From Aureivirga sp. CE67 (GTDB lineage Bacteria > Bacteroidota > Bacteroidia > Flavobacteriales > Flavobacteriaceae), in assembly GCF_015767245.1 (NCBI RefSeq), contig NZ_JADOTV010000028.1:1-52283 (forward strand): a stretch of 52,283 bases of DNA, in the 5' to 3' direction. The translations under genes were made by a program, and so were the position numbers. The first letter of the stretch is position 1. The number at the start of each line of letters is the position of its first letter. The notes beneath the pieces were generated by a model. The model worked only from the letters and a program-made list of their open reading frames with translations, did not search any database and had not been told where the DNA came from. Positions 16,861 to 26,226 of the stretch are shown one piece after another.

Positions 16861-16892
16861 CAAATGTATGATTTTCGTAAGTCAAAACCAAA
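16861..16892 (-). promoter_or_regulatory. dnaX promoter
   Basis: On the minus strand TTTG (16892-16889), a 20-bp spacer and TACATTTG (16868-16861) followed by C agree with the Bacteroidota consensus TTTG-N19-21-TAnnTTTG. The box lies 24 bp upstream of the ATG. Confidence 0.7.
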
Positions 16893-16939
16893 TATCTTCT
16901 GTGGTTTGAATTTTACAATAAACATAACATTCTTTTCTA

Positions 16940-16960
16940 TTCTAATTTAGTAAATTAGAA
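16940..16960. promoter_or_regulatory. Perfect 21-bp palindrome between dnaX and msrA
   Basis: TTCTAATTTA, a central G, then TAAATTAGAA: two perfect 10-bp arms. It lies in the 209-bp divergent intergenic region, 87 bp before msrA and 48 bp behind the dnaX -33 element. It could be an operator for a dimeric regulator of msrA. Confidence 0.4.
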
Positions 16961-17046
16961 AGAATAAATAACTTTTTTAATACTAAAAATGTTATTTCAA
17001 TTGATTTTTTTCGACTACAAGAAAAAGAACATTAAAATTAGAATTT

Positions 17047-17712
17047 ATGAAGTTGAATAATAGATATTGGTTATTATTAATTTTAATTATCATCAGCGGA
17101 ACTGTTTTTGGAAAAAAACTTTTAATCAAAAATACAGATAGAGATACTCCTGTAAATCCTGAAGTTACTGTTGTAAAAAATGGAGAAGCTGTGGCATATT
17201 TCGCTTCTGGTTGTTTTTGGTGTGTGGAAGCTGTTTTTGAAAGTGTAAAAGGTGTAAAAAAAGCATATCCTGGTTATTCTGGAGGTACAAAACCAAATCC
17301 TACATATCAAGAAGTTGGTGCTGGTTTAACAGATTACGCTGAAGCTGTTGAAGTAATTTATGATCCTAAAGTAGTAAGTTTTGAAACTTTAGTTCGTGTG
17401 TTCTTTGGTTCTCAGGACCCAACAACTCTAAATCGTCAAGGACCAGATATTGGAAAACAATATCGTTCTATTGCTTTTTATGAAAATCCTGAGCAAAAGA
17501 AAACTATTGAAAATGTAATTAAAGAATTAAATAGAACTACTTATAAAGGAAAAATCACCACACAAGTGGAACCTTTTAAGAAGTTTTATCGTGCGGAAGC
17601 TTATCATATTGATTATGTAGAAAAGCATCCAGATAATCCGTATGTAAGAAGAGTTTCTATTCCAAGATTAAATGAATTTAAAGCAAAATTCCCACAATAT
17701 TTAAAGAAGTAA
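17047..17712 (+). CDS. msrA: Exported peptide-methionine (S)-S-oxide reductase MsrA, 221 aa
   Basis: Reduces methionine-S-sulfoxide in proteins. The catalytic motif G55-C-F-W-C59 is present with nucleophile C56. It is followed by the family signatures GYSGG, YQEVGAGLTDYAEAVEV and the C-terminal FYRAEAYHIDYVEKHPDNPY. Residues 1-22 are a hydrophobic signal peptide or anchor (YWLLLILIIISGTVFG), so the enzyme acts in the periplasm or on the cell surface, unlike standard cytosolic MsrA. No MsrB partner is adjacent. Terminator at 17719. A perfect palindrome lies 87 bp upstream. Confidence 0.94.
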   Translation: MKLNNRYWLLLILIIISGTVFGKKLLIKNTDRDTPVNPEVTVVKNGEAVAYFASGCFWCVEAVFESVKGVKKAYPGYSGGTKPNPTYQEVGAGLTDYAEAVEVIYDPKVVSFETLVRVFFGSQDPTTLNRQGPDIGKQYRSIAFYENPEQKKTIENVIKELNRTTYKGKITTQVEPFKKFYRAEAYHIDYVEKHPDNPYVRRVSIPRLNEFKAKFPQYLKK

Positions 17713-17718
17713 AAAAGA

Positions 17719-17752
17719 AAAGAGAAGCAAAATTAGCTTCTCTTTTTTTATC
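17719..17752 (+). terminator. Terminator after msrA
   Basis: AAAGAGAAGC (17719-17728) and GCTTCTCTTT (17736-17745) form a 10-bp stem followed by a T-run. Confidence 0.85.
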
Positions 17753-17770
17753 ATATTTAATGCAAAATAA

Positions 17771-18418
17771 TTATGAACTCATTTTTAACATATCACCATA
17801 AACTGTATTCATAGAATTTAAATTTGTAGTGATAATTTTCATTTGTTTGTTCAATTCTTCGATATTATCTAAAATCTGTAAATTGAAATCATTTTGTTTT
17901 TCTGAATTTTCAAATTGCAGTTTATATAAAGAATTTAAAGATTCTAATTTAGCAGCAGCAGTATTTATATTAGAAACATATTCATTAGATTCTCCCATCA
18001 CATGCATTGAAGGTTGAATATGTAAAACCGCTTCTTTTAAATTAAAAATTTGAACTGAAAGACTTTTTAATAAATCAACATCTTCAACTGTTTGTTTCAT
18101 TAATACTTCAAGCTTATCTACAATTTGTTTTGTTTTATTTTCAACTAAAGAAATTTCTTTGTTTTTTTCTTTCACTTGTTCTGCTCCTGCCAGCTCTGGA
18201 TAAACCAAAGTCCAATCATACTCTGATGGTATTGGTTCAAAAGCAGAAACTGCAAAAATCAATGCTTCGGTTACTAAACCTACTCCTAACATTATTCCTC
18301 CAGTTAATGGACCAATTCCAAAATGTAGAATTTTGAAAAGAGCTCCAATAATAACGATCGATGCACCAAAAGAGTACATCATATTCATTACTTTTCTATA
18401 TTTTTTAGACTGACTCAT
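17771..18418 (-). CDS. gldL: Solitary GldL-family T9SS/gliding motor protein, 215 aa
   Basis: GldL with GldM forms the proton-driven inner-membrane motor of gliding and type IX secretion. Both transmembrane helices are present (about 14-32 and 38-58), with the conserved stretch GALFKILHFGIGPLTGG and TEALIFAVSAFEP. Using remembered Flavobacterium johnsoniae numbering, K27, H30, E49 and E59 correspond to K29, H32, E51 and E61 here. The cytoplasmic coiled-coil tail is complete, ending NTVYGDMLKMSS. However, it is not in a gldKLMN operon: the neighbours are msrA and a small lipoprotein gene. It is therefore an orphan paralogue or a displaced single copy. Confidence 0.9.
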   Translation of the reverse strand: MSQSKKYRKVMNMMYSFGASIVIIGALFKILHFGIGPLTGGIMLGVGLVTEALIFAVSAFEPIPSEYDWTLVYPELAGAEQVKEKNKEISLVENKTKQIVDKLEVLMKQTVEDVDLLKSLSVQIFNLKEAVLHIQPSMHVMGESNEYVSNINTAAAKLESLNSLYKLQFENSEKQNDFNLQILDNIEELNKQMKIITTNLNSMNTVYGDMLKMSS

Positions 18419-18497
18419 TGTATTTAGATGTTTTCTTGATAAAAATACATAAATATTTTTAAACTTTTACAAATCAAATAGTTTTGTTAATAAATAT

Positions 18498-18914
18498 TTA
18501 ATTTAAGACCATTTTATACCTTCTAAATTCATTTTCATAAAATAGAATTACAAATAAAACGTCTTCGATTAAAATTCCTTCTGCATGAAAATATCCATCA
18601 TCGCTTTCAAAATGAAATTGACCATCATTATTTTGCTTCCATTTTAATTCTGAAGTATAATTTATACAATCTCCTTCTCCATTTTTCAAATATCTGTTTA
18701 CTGTACAAGTATTATCTCCACGAACTTCCATCGAATATTTAGAATTACAATCATTCAAGGCAATTTCTTCTCCTCCATCCACTTGACTATCCACAACCCA
18801 AGTATTTATAATTGAAAAAGGTGGTGGCGTATCTAAAATTTCATTTGAATCATCATCACTACTACAACCTGTAAATAAAATTATCAATACTAAAAGTTTA
18901 AATAAATTTTTCAT
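18498..18914 (-). CDS. Lipoprotein with lipocalin-like domain, 138 aa
   Basis: The signal peptide ends in ILFTGC (Cys17), followed by SSDDDS, a Bacteroidota lipoprotein export signal, so the protein is predicted at the cell surface. The remaining 115 residues form a small beta-rich domain with W and F at strand positions (INTWVVDSQ, ELKWKQNNDGQFHFE, RRYKMVLN), as in the lipocalin-like lipoproteins common in flavobacteria. Two cysteines (NDCNS, GDCIN) and one more (NTCTV) may form a disulfide. It starts 10 bp downstream of carB and may be read through from it. Ligand unknown. Confidence 0.7.
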   Translation of the reverse strand: MKNLFKLLVLIILFTGCSSDDDSNEILDTPPPFSIINTWVVDSQVDGGEEIALNDCNSKYSMEVRGDNTCTVNRYLKNGEGDCINYTSELKWKQNNDGQFHFESDDGYFHAEGILIEDVLFVILFYENEFRRYKMVLN

Positions 18915-18924
18915 AATTTTTGTT

Positions 18925-21900
18925 TTATACCATTTTATAATATTTTTTCAAGGAATGCATTTTCAATTCAGAATCTTTCACAGAACTAATCGCTTTTAGA
19001 GCTATTTGCGCTCCTCTAAAAGTTGTAATCAAAGGAATTCTTTTTCTAACAGCTAACCTCCTTACATCTTTATATTGCTCAGCATCTTCTTTTGTTGGAA
19101 TACTAATAACTAATTGAAATTCTCCTGAAGAAACTTTCTCGTGTAAATCTGATTTTGCATCTAACATTTCAACCTCAAAACCTTCTTTTTCATATATTTC
19201 CGCAAGTTTTTCGTCTTTTATTTTATGGATATTACTTTCAAGAATCAACACTTTTCCATGTAAAGGAAGTTCAATTCCAGAAGCCATTTGAGCTTTATAA
19301 AAAGCTACTCCGAAATCTTTATCAATTCCCATAACCTCACCTGTAGATTTCATTTCTGGTCCTAAAACTGGATCTGTTTTTGAAAATTTATTAAATGGTA
19401 AAATCGCTTCTTTGATATTCCACATATCTAGTTTTAGATTTTCTTCAACACCAAGTTCTTCTAAAGTTGCACCTAACATTATTTTCGTTGCAATTTTTGC
19501 CCATTGCTGATTTGTTGCTTTACTTACAAATGGAATTGTTCTTGAAGCTCTTGGATTTACTTCAATCATATAAAGTTCATCATCTTTCACAGCTAATTGA
19601 ATATTCATTAAACCAAGAATATTTAATTCTCGAGAAAGCTCTAATGAAATTCTTTTTATCTCTGAAATAATTTTATCCGAAAGAGAAAAATGTGGTAAAA
19701 CTGCCGCTGAATCTCCAGAGTGAATACCACAAGGCTCTACATGCTCCATAATTCCAGCAATTACACAATTATATTCATCTGCAACTACATCAACATCTAG
19801 CTCAATTGCATTTTCTAAAAACTGATCTAACAAAATTGGCTGGTTAGGGTGTACAGCGATTGCTTTATCAATATATTTTTCCAAATCAACTTTAGTATAA
19901 CAAATTTCCATAGATGCTCCTCCCAAAACATAAGAAGGACGAACCACTAAAGGAAAACCAATAGCATTTGCTTTTTCAAAAGCTTCTTCTTTATTATAAA
20001 CGATTGTATTTTTTGGTTGTTTGATATTTAGTTTTTCTAAAACTTTTTTAAACTTATCTCGATCTTCTGCCAAATCAATACTTTCTGGTGAAGTACCTAA
20101 AATTCGAACTCCTGCTTTTTTCAATGACAAAGCAAGATTCAAAGGGGTTTGTCCACCATATTGTACAATTACACCGATTGGTTGTTCTTTTTCATAGATA
20201 TTTAAAACATCTTCTAAAGTAACTGGCTCAAAATATAATTTATCCGAAGTATCAAAATCCGTAGAAACTGTTTCTGGATTTGAATTCACCATAATTGTTT
20301 CGTATCCCATATCTTTTGCAGCCATCGAACCATGCACACAACAATAATCAAACTCAATACCTTGACCAATTCGATTCGGCCCACCACCTAGAATCATTAC
20401 TTTTGGTTTGTCAGAAACTTGTACCTCATCCATTTCTTCATACGTAGAATAATAATAAGGAGTATAAGCTTCAAACTCACCTGCACAAGTATCTACCAAA
20501 CGATACACTGGCTTAATTCCTAAATTAATTCGATGTTTTCTAAAAGCAAGTTGATTTTCAAAACCTAGAATTCTTGATAATTGCATATCAGAGAACCCCA
20601 TTTGTTTTGCTTTATATATACTATCATAAGTGTTTTTTATTTGTGAAGGAAAATCATAAATCTGTTTAAATTGATATAAAAACCAATAATCAATTTTCGT
20701 TAATTCATGGATTTGTTTCACAGAAAAGTCATGTTCAAATGCCTGAAAAATAGCTTCTGAACGATTACTATTTGGTTTTTCTAGTTGTATTTCAATTTCT
20801 TCTTTCGTCCATTTTATAGTAGATTTATTAAAACCAAAACCATATTTTTTTACTTCCAAAGCTCTTAAAGCCTTTTGAAAAGATTCTTTGAAAGTTCTAC
20901 CAATTGCCATTGTTTCTCCAAGAGATCGCATAGAAGTTCCAAGTCTTGAAGTATCATTCTGAAATTTCTCAAAATTAAAACGTGGAATTTTTGTCACTAC
21001 ATAGTCAATAGTTGGCTCAAAACATGCAGGAGTTTTTTTGGTAATATCATTTCTCAAAACATCCAAAGTATCTCCAAGTGCTAATTTTGCTGCCAATTTT
21101 GCAATTGGAAAACCTGTTGCTTTTGAAGCTAAAGCTGAACTTCGAGAAACTCTAGGATTCATTTCTACCACAACCATTCTTCCATTTTCTGGATTGATAG
21201 CAAATTGCACATTCGAACCTCCTGTTTCTACACCAATTTTTCGAAGAATTGCAATTGCTGCATCACGCATTTTTTGATATTCTTTATCTGTCAAAGTTTG
21301 TACTGGAGCTATTGTAATCGAATCTCCTGTATGTACTCCCATCGGATCTAAATTTTCGATAGAACAAACAATCACAGCATTATCATTTTTATCTCGCATG
21401 ACTTCTAGTTCATACTCTTTCCAACCATAAATCGATTCTTCAATTAATACTTCAGAAATCAAACTATCTTGCAAACCTTGCCCTACAATATCTTGCAGTT
21501 CTTCTTCATTATTTACAATTCCTCCTCCAGTTCCACCAAGTGTAAATGCCGGGCGAATTACACATGGATAACCTATTTCTTTTGCAATCTTAATTGCTTC
21601 TTCCATATTATAAGCAACTTTAGAAATACAAGATTCCAAACCGATTTCACTCACCACCTTTTTAAACTCCAAACGATCTTCCGCACGATTGATAACTTCT
21701 TTTCCTGCAGCGAGCATTTTTACATTGTATTTTTCTAGAATTCCTTTTTCATTTAATTCCATTCCAAGATTCAAACCTGTTTGTCCACCCAGAGTTGGCA
21801 ACAAAGCATTTGGTCTTTCAATGGCAATTATTTTCTCTATACATTCAATTGTCAAAGGTTCTATGTAAACCTGATCTGCTGTATCTTTATCTGTCATAAT

Positions 21901-22053
21901 TGTGGCCGGATTTGAATTAACCAAAACCACTTCACAACCTCTTGCTTTTAATGCCTTACAAGCTTGAGTTCCAGAATAATCAAACTCACATGCTTGCCCA
22001 ATAACTATTGGCCCTGCTCCTATTATTAATATTTTATATTTTCGACTTTTCAT
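18925..22053 (-). CDS. carB: Carbamoyl-phosphate synthase large subunit, 1042 aa
   Basis: Makes carbamoyl phosphate from bicarbonate, two ATP and ammonia delivered by CarA, for pyrimidine and arginine synthesis. The two homologous ATP-grasp halves are clear: the first begins [22 protein letters not shown] and the second [20 protein letters not shown]. Each contains the VNSNPxT signature and an ATP-grasp domain ([28 protein letters not shown]). An oligomerisation domain lies between them. The C-terminal MGS-like allosteric domain (from [12 protein letters not shown]) is present but ends without the usual extra residues of the E. coli protein. Overlaps carA by 20 bp, which indicates translational coupling. 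Confidence 0.96.
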   Translation of the reverse strand: MKSRKYKILIIGAGPIVIGQACEFDYSGTQACKALKARGCEVVLVNSNPATIMTDKDTADQVYIEPLTIECIEKIIAIERPNALLPTLGGQTGLNLGMELNEKGILEKYNVKMLAAGKEVINRAEDRLEFKKVVSEIGLESCISKVAYNMEEAIKIAKEIGYPCVIRPAFTLGGTGGGIVNNEEELQDIVGQGLQDSLISEVLIEESIYGWKEYELEVMRDKNDNAVIVCSIENLDPMGVHTGDSITIAPVQTLTDKEYQKMRDAAIAILRKIGVETGGSNVQFAINPENGRMVVVEMNPRVSRSSALASKATGFPIAKLAAKLALGDTLDVLRNDITKKTPACFEPTIDYVVTKIPRFNFEKFQNDTSRLGTSMRSLGETMAIGRTFKESFQKALRALEVKKYGFGFNKSTIKWTKEEIEIQLEKPNSNRSEAIFQAFEHDFSVKQIHELTKIDYWFLYQFKQIYDFPSQIKNTYDSIYKAKQMGFSDMQLSRILGFENQLAFRKHRINLGIKPVYRLVDTCAGEFEAYTPYYYSTYEEMDEVQVSDKPKVMILGGGPNRIGQGIEFDYCCVHGSMAAKDMGYETIMVNSNPETVSTDFDTSDKLYFEPVTLEDVLNIYEKEQPIGVIVQYGGQTPLNLALSLKKAGVRILGTSPESIDLAEDRDKFKKVLEKLNIKQPKNTIVYNKEEAFEKANAIGFPLVVRPSYVLGGASMEICYTKVDLEKYIDKAIAVHPNQPILLDQFLENAIELDVDVVADEYNCVIAGIMEHVEPCGIHSGDSAAVLPHFSLSDKIISEIKRISLELSRELNILGLMNIQLAVKDDELYMIEVNPRASRTIPFVSKATNQQWAKIATKIMLGATLEELGVEENLKLDMWNIKEAILPFNKFSKTDPVLGPEMKSTGEVMGIDKDFGVAFYKAQMASGIELPLHGKVLILESNIHKIKDEKLAEIYEKEGFEVEMLDAKSDLHEKVSSGEFQLVISIPTKEDAEQYKDVRRLAVRKRIPLITTFRGAQIALKAISSVKDSELKMHSLKKYYKMV

Positions 22054-23197
22054 TTTCTTCTAAATAACTTGGTTCGTTTTCTTTTTCTTTAAAATCTCTT
22101 ACCATTTCATAAAACTCATGAAACAAATATTTAGCATCATACGGTCCTGGAGAAGCTTCAGGATGGAATTGCACTGAAAAAGCTGGATATTTTTTATGAC
22201 GAATTCCAGCAACAGAATTATCGTTTAAGTTTATATGTGTTATTTCAATATCTTCTAAAGAATTATCTTCTAAAAGAACGAAATTGTGATTTTGTGAAGT
22301 AATTTTAACTTCTCCTGTTCTTAAATCTTTCACAGGATGATTCACACCATGTTGACCAAATTTTTGTTTTGCAGTTTTAAAACCTAATACTTCACCTAGA
22401 ACCAGATGTCCCATACAAATACCAAATATTGGCAATTTACCTAAAGCTTGTTTTGTAATCTCCAAAAGATTCACCAAAGGTTCAGGATCTCCTGGTCCGT
22501 TTGATAAAAATAGACCATCAAATTTATTTTCTTTCAAAATTTCATCTACATGAATTGTGGAAGGAAAAATGGTACAATTACAGTTATTTTCTTCTAATAG
22601 TTTTACAATATTATATTTCAAACCACAATCTATAACTGCTATATTTAATTCTGAAGATTCTAAATTAGGTTTTGTAATTAAGTTTTTATTCGTAGCATGA
22701 TTTACAAAATTCACACCTTTAATACCTACATTAATTTTCACCAAATGAACTAATTCTTCAATTGGAGCTTTTGAAGTAGTCAAAATTGCATTACAAGCTC
22801 CTCGTTCTCTAAGATAAAGCGTTAAAGATCTAGTATCAATTCCTTCTACTCCCATCACATTATATCTTCTCAAATATTCATGAAGTGGCATTTCACTTTT
22901 ATAATTACAAGGAATTTCATTGTATGATTTTACTATTATAGCTTCTAAAAATATTCTTCTTGATTCGGCATCTTCATGATTGATTCCATAATTCCCTATC
23001 TCTGGATAAGTAAAAACAACCATTTGCCCCATATAAGACGGATCCGTCAAAACTTCTTGGTATCCACACATTGCAGTATTGAAAACAACTTCTGCAGTTC
23101 TATCACCTGTTAAAGCAAACGTAGTTCCTTCAAAACATTTTCCGTCTTCAAAGATCAGTCTCGCTTTTTTCTTGTGATTTTCATCAACTTTAGTCAT
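22034..23197 (-). CDS. carA: Carbamoyl-phosphate synthase small subunit, 387 aa
   Basis: Glutamine amidotransferase subunit supplying ammonia to CarB. The N-terminal CPSase small-chain domain is followed by a class I amidotransferase domain with nucleophile C261 (GICMGH), H345 and E347 ([10 protein letters not shown]). Two residues next to the active site deviate from the usual pattern. The glutamine after GICxGH (Q273 in E. coli) is L265 here (codon CTG), and the glycine of the SQNHG motif is N305 (SQNHNF). Both normally line the glutamine pocket, so activity with glutamine may be altered. First gene of the carA-carB unit. Confidence 0.94.
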   Translation of the reverse strand: MTKVDENHKKKARLIFEDGKCFEGTTFALTGDRTAEVVFNTAMCGYQEVLTDPSYMGQMVVFTYPEIGNYGINHEDAESRRIFLEAIIVKSYNEIPCNYKSEMPLHEYLRRYNVMGVEGIDTRSLTLYLRERGACNAILTTSKAPIEELVHLVKINVGIKGVNFVNHATNKNLITKPNLESSELNIAVIDCGLKYNIVKLLEENNCNCTIFPSTIHVDEILKENKFDGLFLSNGPGDPEPLVNLLEITKQALGKLPIFGICMGHLVLGEVLGFKTAKQKFGQHGVNHPVKDLRTGEVKITSQNHNFVLLEDNSLEDIEITHINLNDNSVAGIRHKKYPAFSVQFHPEASPGPYDAKYLFHEFYEMVRDFKEKENEPSYLEENEKSKI

Positions 23198-23296
23198 GAT
23201 AACAAAATTTTAAACATCTTGATTATCATTAAGTTACGAATATTTAAGAGTAAAAAAGTGTTAAAAATCTAATATTCTGATATTTAGCTAAAAAAA

Positions 23297-23887
23297 TTAA
23301 AAATACGCAGTTACAACTCTAATTGAATAATAAAAAGTTTCATAAACAAGAGAATTCATTTTTGTAGAAAACGATTTATACATCGAGGTTTTTGTAGGAG
23401 AAGATTTACAATTGATATGATATTTTTCAGTTAAAAGCATTGCTCTTTTCGAATGAAGAGGATCCGTAACAATTAAAGCAGAATTATAATTTAAAGAATC
23501 CATGATTTTCTTAGATTCTTCAAGATTTTGATAAGTGTATTTTGATTTTGTTTCCATTAAAATTACCGCTTCTGGAACGCCTTTTTCTAAAGCATATTTT
23601 TTAGCAATTTCACTATCTGCTTGCTTCTGGTTTTCACCAAAACCTCCAGTGAATATAATTTTATCCACAATTTTATTTTTATATAAATAAATTCCATGAT
23701 TTACTCTTTCTCTAAAAACAGGAGAAATTTTTCCATTATTTGTTCCTGCACCTAAAACTATTGCAACATCGGATTTTTGCTCAGAATATTGATTTGAAAA
23801 ACGATAAATTTGAATAGCATTATAAACAAAAAAACTAAAACCAAGAATTAATAGAAATAGAATAAATTTTTTAATTTTCAGAAACAT
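23297..23887 (-). CDS. YdcF/SanA-family (DUF218) protein, 196 aa
   Basis: DUF218 Rossmann-like domain with the signatures VAIVLGAGTNNGKISPVFRE, IIFTGGFGENQKQADSEIA and ALIVTDPLHSKRAM, following an N-terminal membrane anchor (residues 6-24). Family members (ElyC, SanA, YdcF) affect envelope polysaccharide metabolism or membrane barrier function. The biochemical reaction is not established. The start codon overlaps the stop of the preceding gene by one base, so it is translationally coupled to the unknown membrane protein at 23887-24459. Both may be the tail of the carotenoid transcription unit. Confidence 0.82.
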   Translation of the reverse strand: MFLKIKKFILFLLILGFSFFVYNAIQIYRFSNQYSEQKSDVAIVLGAGTNNGKISPVFRERVNHGIYLYKNKIVDKIIFTGGFGENQKQADSEIAKKYALEKGVPEAVILMETKSKYTYQNLEESKKIMDSLNYNSALIVTDPLHSKRAMLLTEKYHINCKSSPTKTSMYKSFSTKMNSLVYETFYYSIRVVTAYF

Positions 23888-24459
23888 TATGATTTAATTT
23901 TTAAAAATCCCTTTTGTCTAAAATTTGGTAAATCAAAAACACATTCTACATTTTTTTGGTTTCTAATTTTTTCAAATTGATTTTTAATTAATTCATTCTT
24001 AAAACTTGAATCAAAAAATAAAATCCCATTTTTTTCATAATAATAACCTTCAATTCGTTTTGTTTCATCCCAATCTGTTGTATAATATTCAAAACATCCA
24101 TTACTGTAGATAGAAATTTCAGCAATACTAGATAAATCAGTTCCTTTTAATTTTATTTTACTATTAAATTCTAAAAGATTAAAAAGAAATAATACTGAAA
24201 TTATATTTATTCCTAAAACATATGCAAAAATTCTATTTTTAAATAACTTAAAAATGGAAATTATAGAAATTAAAGCCAATAAAATTAATGAGGAAAGAAA
24301 AATATATTCTTTGTAATTCAAATTTTCAGGTAATCTTATAAAAGAAGTGTAAGTGTCATTTATTTTTAGAAACCAAAACATGTAAAACAAAGAACTAAGT
24401 GAAATTATAAAACTTAAACGAAATGATTTTTTCTTCATTGTAGAATCTTTTTTCATCAA
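23887..24459 (-). CDS. Hypothetical membrane protein, 190 aa
   Basis: Not recognised. Three hydrophobic segments (about 13-31, 46-65 and 72-92) occupy the first half. The second half is a soluble domain with strands EISIYSNGCFEYYTTDW and a GYYYEKNGILFFDSSF hairpin. This could be a small sensor or immunity-like domain, but no family is identified. It lies 30 bp after the flavin reductase-like gene and overlaps the YdcF gene by one base, so it sits inside a continuous minus-strand gene row. Confidence 0.55.
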   Translation of the reverse strand: MMKKDSTMKKKSFRLSFIISLSSLFYMFWFLKINDTYTSFIRLPENLNYKEYIFLSSLILLALISIISIFKLFKNRIFAYVLGINIISVLFLFNLLEFNSKIKLKGTDLSSIAEISIYSNGCFEYYTTDWDETKRIEGYYYEKNGILFFDSSFKNELIKNQFEKIRNQKNVECVFDLPNFRQKGFLKIKS

Positions 24460-24489
24460 AAATATTCAAATTTCACTAAAGCGCAAAAT

Positions 24490-25125
24490 TTATCTCGGTC
24501 GCTGGTATGCAAACTGAATTTTCTTTTCAGGAAACACATAAGTATCCAAACCATTAATTGCAGGAATTTTTCCTTGAATTAAATCCACTACACCATCTTC
24601 CTGAACCATCTGATCTTCGATATATAAATCCACAATTTCACCTAAAACCAAAATCGTATCATTTGCTTTTATATAATATTCCTCCAAATATTTCATTCCC
24701 ATTTTCACAGGAGAACCTTTTACAAACGGAGCATAAAAATCTCCTAAATATTCTTCTTCCAAATTTGTTTTTTCAAACTCTGAAATTTCTTTCGGATATT
24801 TTGCTGAAGTATGGTGTGCGTCTTCTACAATCGATTGAAAAATATGATTAATTGTATAATATCCTGTTTCTTTCAAATTTTCATAAGTATTTCTCGGAAC
24901 AGAAGTCGGACGAAGCACAAAACCTAAAACAGGCGGATTGGACCCATAATGCGTAACAGAACTAAAAACCGCAACATTTGGAATTCCATCTTTAGATTTT
25001 GTTCCAATCAAATTTGCAGATTTAAAACCTGAAACACTATTTATTAAATTGATTTTGTATAAATGATTTAAAGCATCGATATCTTCTCTTGAAAAATACA
25101 TATTATCTGGTTTTAAGTTTTTCAA
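24490..25125 (-). CDS. Flavin reductase-like domain protein, 211 aa
   Basis: FMN-binding split-barrel protein of the flavin reductase-like family. The typical N-terminal region with SANLIGTKSKDGIPNVAVFSSV, then GFVLRPTSVPRNTYENL and YYTINHI, is present, and these residues bind FMN in relatives. It overlaps the end of crtY by 23 bp, so it is in the carotenoid operon. Its role there is unclear: possible options are reduction of a flavin used by an oxidase, or a separate reductive step on the carotenoid. No NAD(P)H specificity can be read from the sequence. Confidence 0.82.
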   Translation of the reverse strand: MKNLKPDNMYFSREDIDALNHLYKINLINSVSGFKSANLIGTKSKDGIPNVAVFSSVTHYGSNPPVLGFVLRPTSVPRNTYENLKETGYYTINHIFQSIVEDAHHTSAKYPKEISEFEKTNLEEEYLGDFYAPFVKGSPVKMGMKYLEEYYIKANDTILVLGEIVDLYIEDQMVQEDGVVDLIQGKIPAINGLDTYVFPEKKIQFAYQRPR

Positions 25126-25786
25126 AAATTAAAATATTCAGGAATAACATACTAAATGCATAAGCAGTATCTTCAACAGGAATGGTGAAAATTCGGATCC
25201 CAAGATTTTGCGAATTATCATACCAAACAACAGGAGCTTCGATGAAACTTCCTGTCAAAATTCCATTAACAATAAAAAACGGAATCAAAATAATCAGGAA
25301 AGCAATAAAGAAACGTTGCAATATTTTGATTCCGAACAACAAACCGAGTAAAATTGTAATCAAAAAAACTGAAAAGTCAATTAATGTATAAGCCTTGTTA
25401 TAGTTTAGAACAATTAGATTGACACTTAAAAAGATGAGAATAACAGAAATAAATTTTACCCAGAAAATCGGTATTAAAAGTTTTGGTTTAAAATGTTTTA
25501 ATGCATAATGAATGAAAATACTTGCATAAGGTATACAAAAGAAGAACAACCATTCTTCTATTGGCATTTTTAAAATTTTGAATCCTAAATAATAATCTGG
25601 GTTAAATCCCCAAACTCCTTTTGCTGTGAAAATTGCATCCCAAATCAAGAAAAATGTCGCTACAATTGTTGTAGAAACAAATATTTTCTTCCAGTTTTTG
25701 ATGAAATACATTTTTTTCTCAAAAGAATAAAGTAAAGGAATACTGATAGATCCAAGATTCAATGCCAAGTATAACCAGTGTGTCAT
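25103..25786 (-). CDS. crtY: Lycopene beta-cyclase, CrtYcd fused type, 227 aa
   Basis: Integral-membrane lycopene cyclase made of two repeats equivalent to CrtYc and CrtYd of actinobacteria. Each repeat holds the cyclase acidic motif: MPIEEWLFFF in the first and IPVEDTAYAF in the second. About seven hydrophobic helices are predicted. It converts lycopene into beta-carotene in the inner membrane. It overlaps crtZ by 4 bp and the flavin reductase-like gene by 23 bp. The family is unrelated to the soluble flavin-type CrtY, so the symbol denotes function. Confidence 0.92.
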   Translation of the reverse strand: MTHWLYLALNLGSISIPLLYSFEKKMYFIKNWKKIFVSTTIVATFFLIWDAIFTAKGVWGFNPDYYLGFKILKMPIEEWLFFFCIPYASIFIHYALKHFKPKLLIPIFWVKFISVILIFLSVNLIVLNYNKAYTLIDFSVFLITILLGLLFGIKILQRFFIAFLIILIPFFIVNGILTGSFIEAPVVWYDNSQNLGIRIFTIPVEDTAYAFSMLFLNILIFEKLKTR

Positions 25787-26226
25787 ATTTTAAAATATTT
25801 GAACGGAACGAATAACATCCCGAAACATTCTCCGTCTACTTTTCCTAAATGTTTATGATGAATTTTGTGCGCTTTTCGCAAACCTCTCAAATATTTATTT
25901 TTAGTTCGTTTGAACCATTTAAATCTTTGATGAATCAAAACATCGTGAATAAGGAAATATGCAATTCCGTATAGTAAAATTCCTAATCCAATGAAAAATT
26001 TATAGTTCAAAACTGGCTCTAAACCAAAGTAAAACAACAATATACTTGGAACGGCAAAAATGATAAAAAACGCATCATTTTTTTCAAAAACATGTGGATA
26101 TCCTGGCTGGTGATGATCTTCGTGCAAATACCACAAAAATCCGTGCATAACGAATTTATGTGTACACCAAGTAACACCTTCCATGATTGCAAATGTTAAT
26201 AATGTGACTAGAATAAAAAATAACAT
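25783..26226 (-). CDS. crtZ: Beta-carotene 3-hydroxylase CrtZ, 147 aa
   Basis: Membrane di-iron hydroxylase of the fatty-acid-hydroxylase superfamily. The histidine clusters are complete: HKFVMH, HEDHHQ, HDVLIH and HKIHHKH. Three to four membrane helices surround them. It adds 3 and 3-prime hydroxyl groups to beta-carotene, giving zeaxanthin. Its ATG shares one base with the crtB stop (TGATG), so translation is coupled. No ketolase gene (crtW) is present, so zeaxanthin is the expected end product of this operon. Confidence 0.94.
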   Translation of the reverse strand: MLFFILVTLLTFAIMEGVTWCTHKFVMHGFLWYLHEDHHQPGYPHVFEKNDAFFIIFAVPSILLFYFGLEPVLNYKFFIGLGILLYGIAYFLIHDVLIHQRFKWFKRTKNKYLRGLRKAHKIHHKHLGKVDGECFGMLFVPFKYFKI

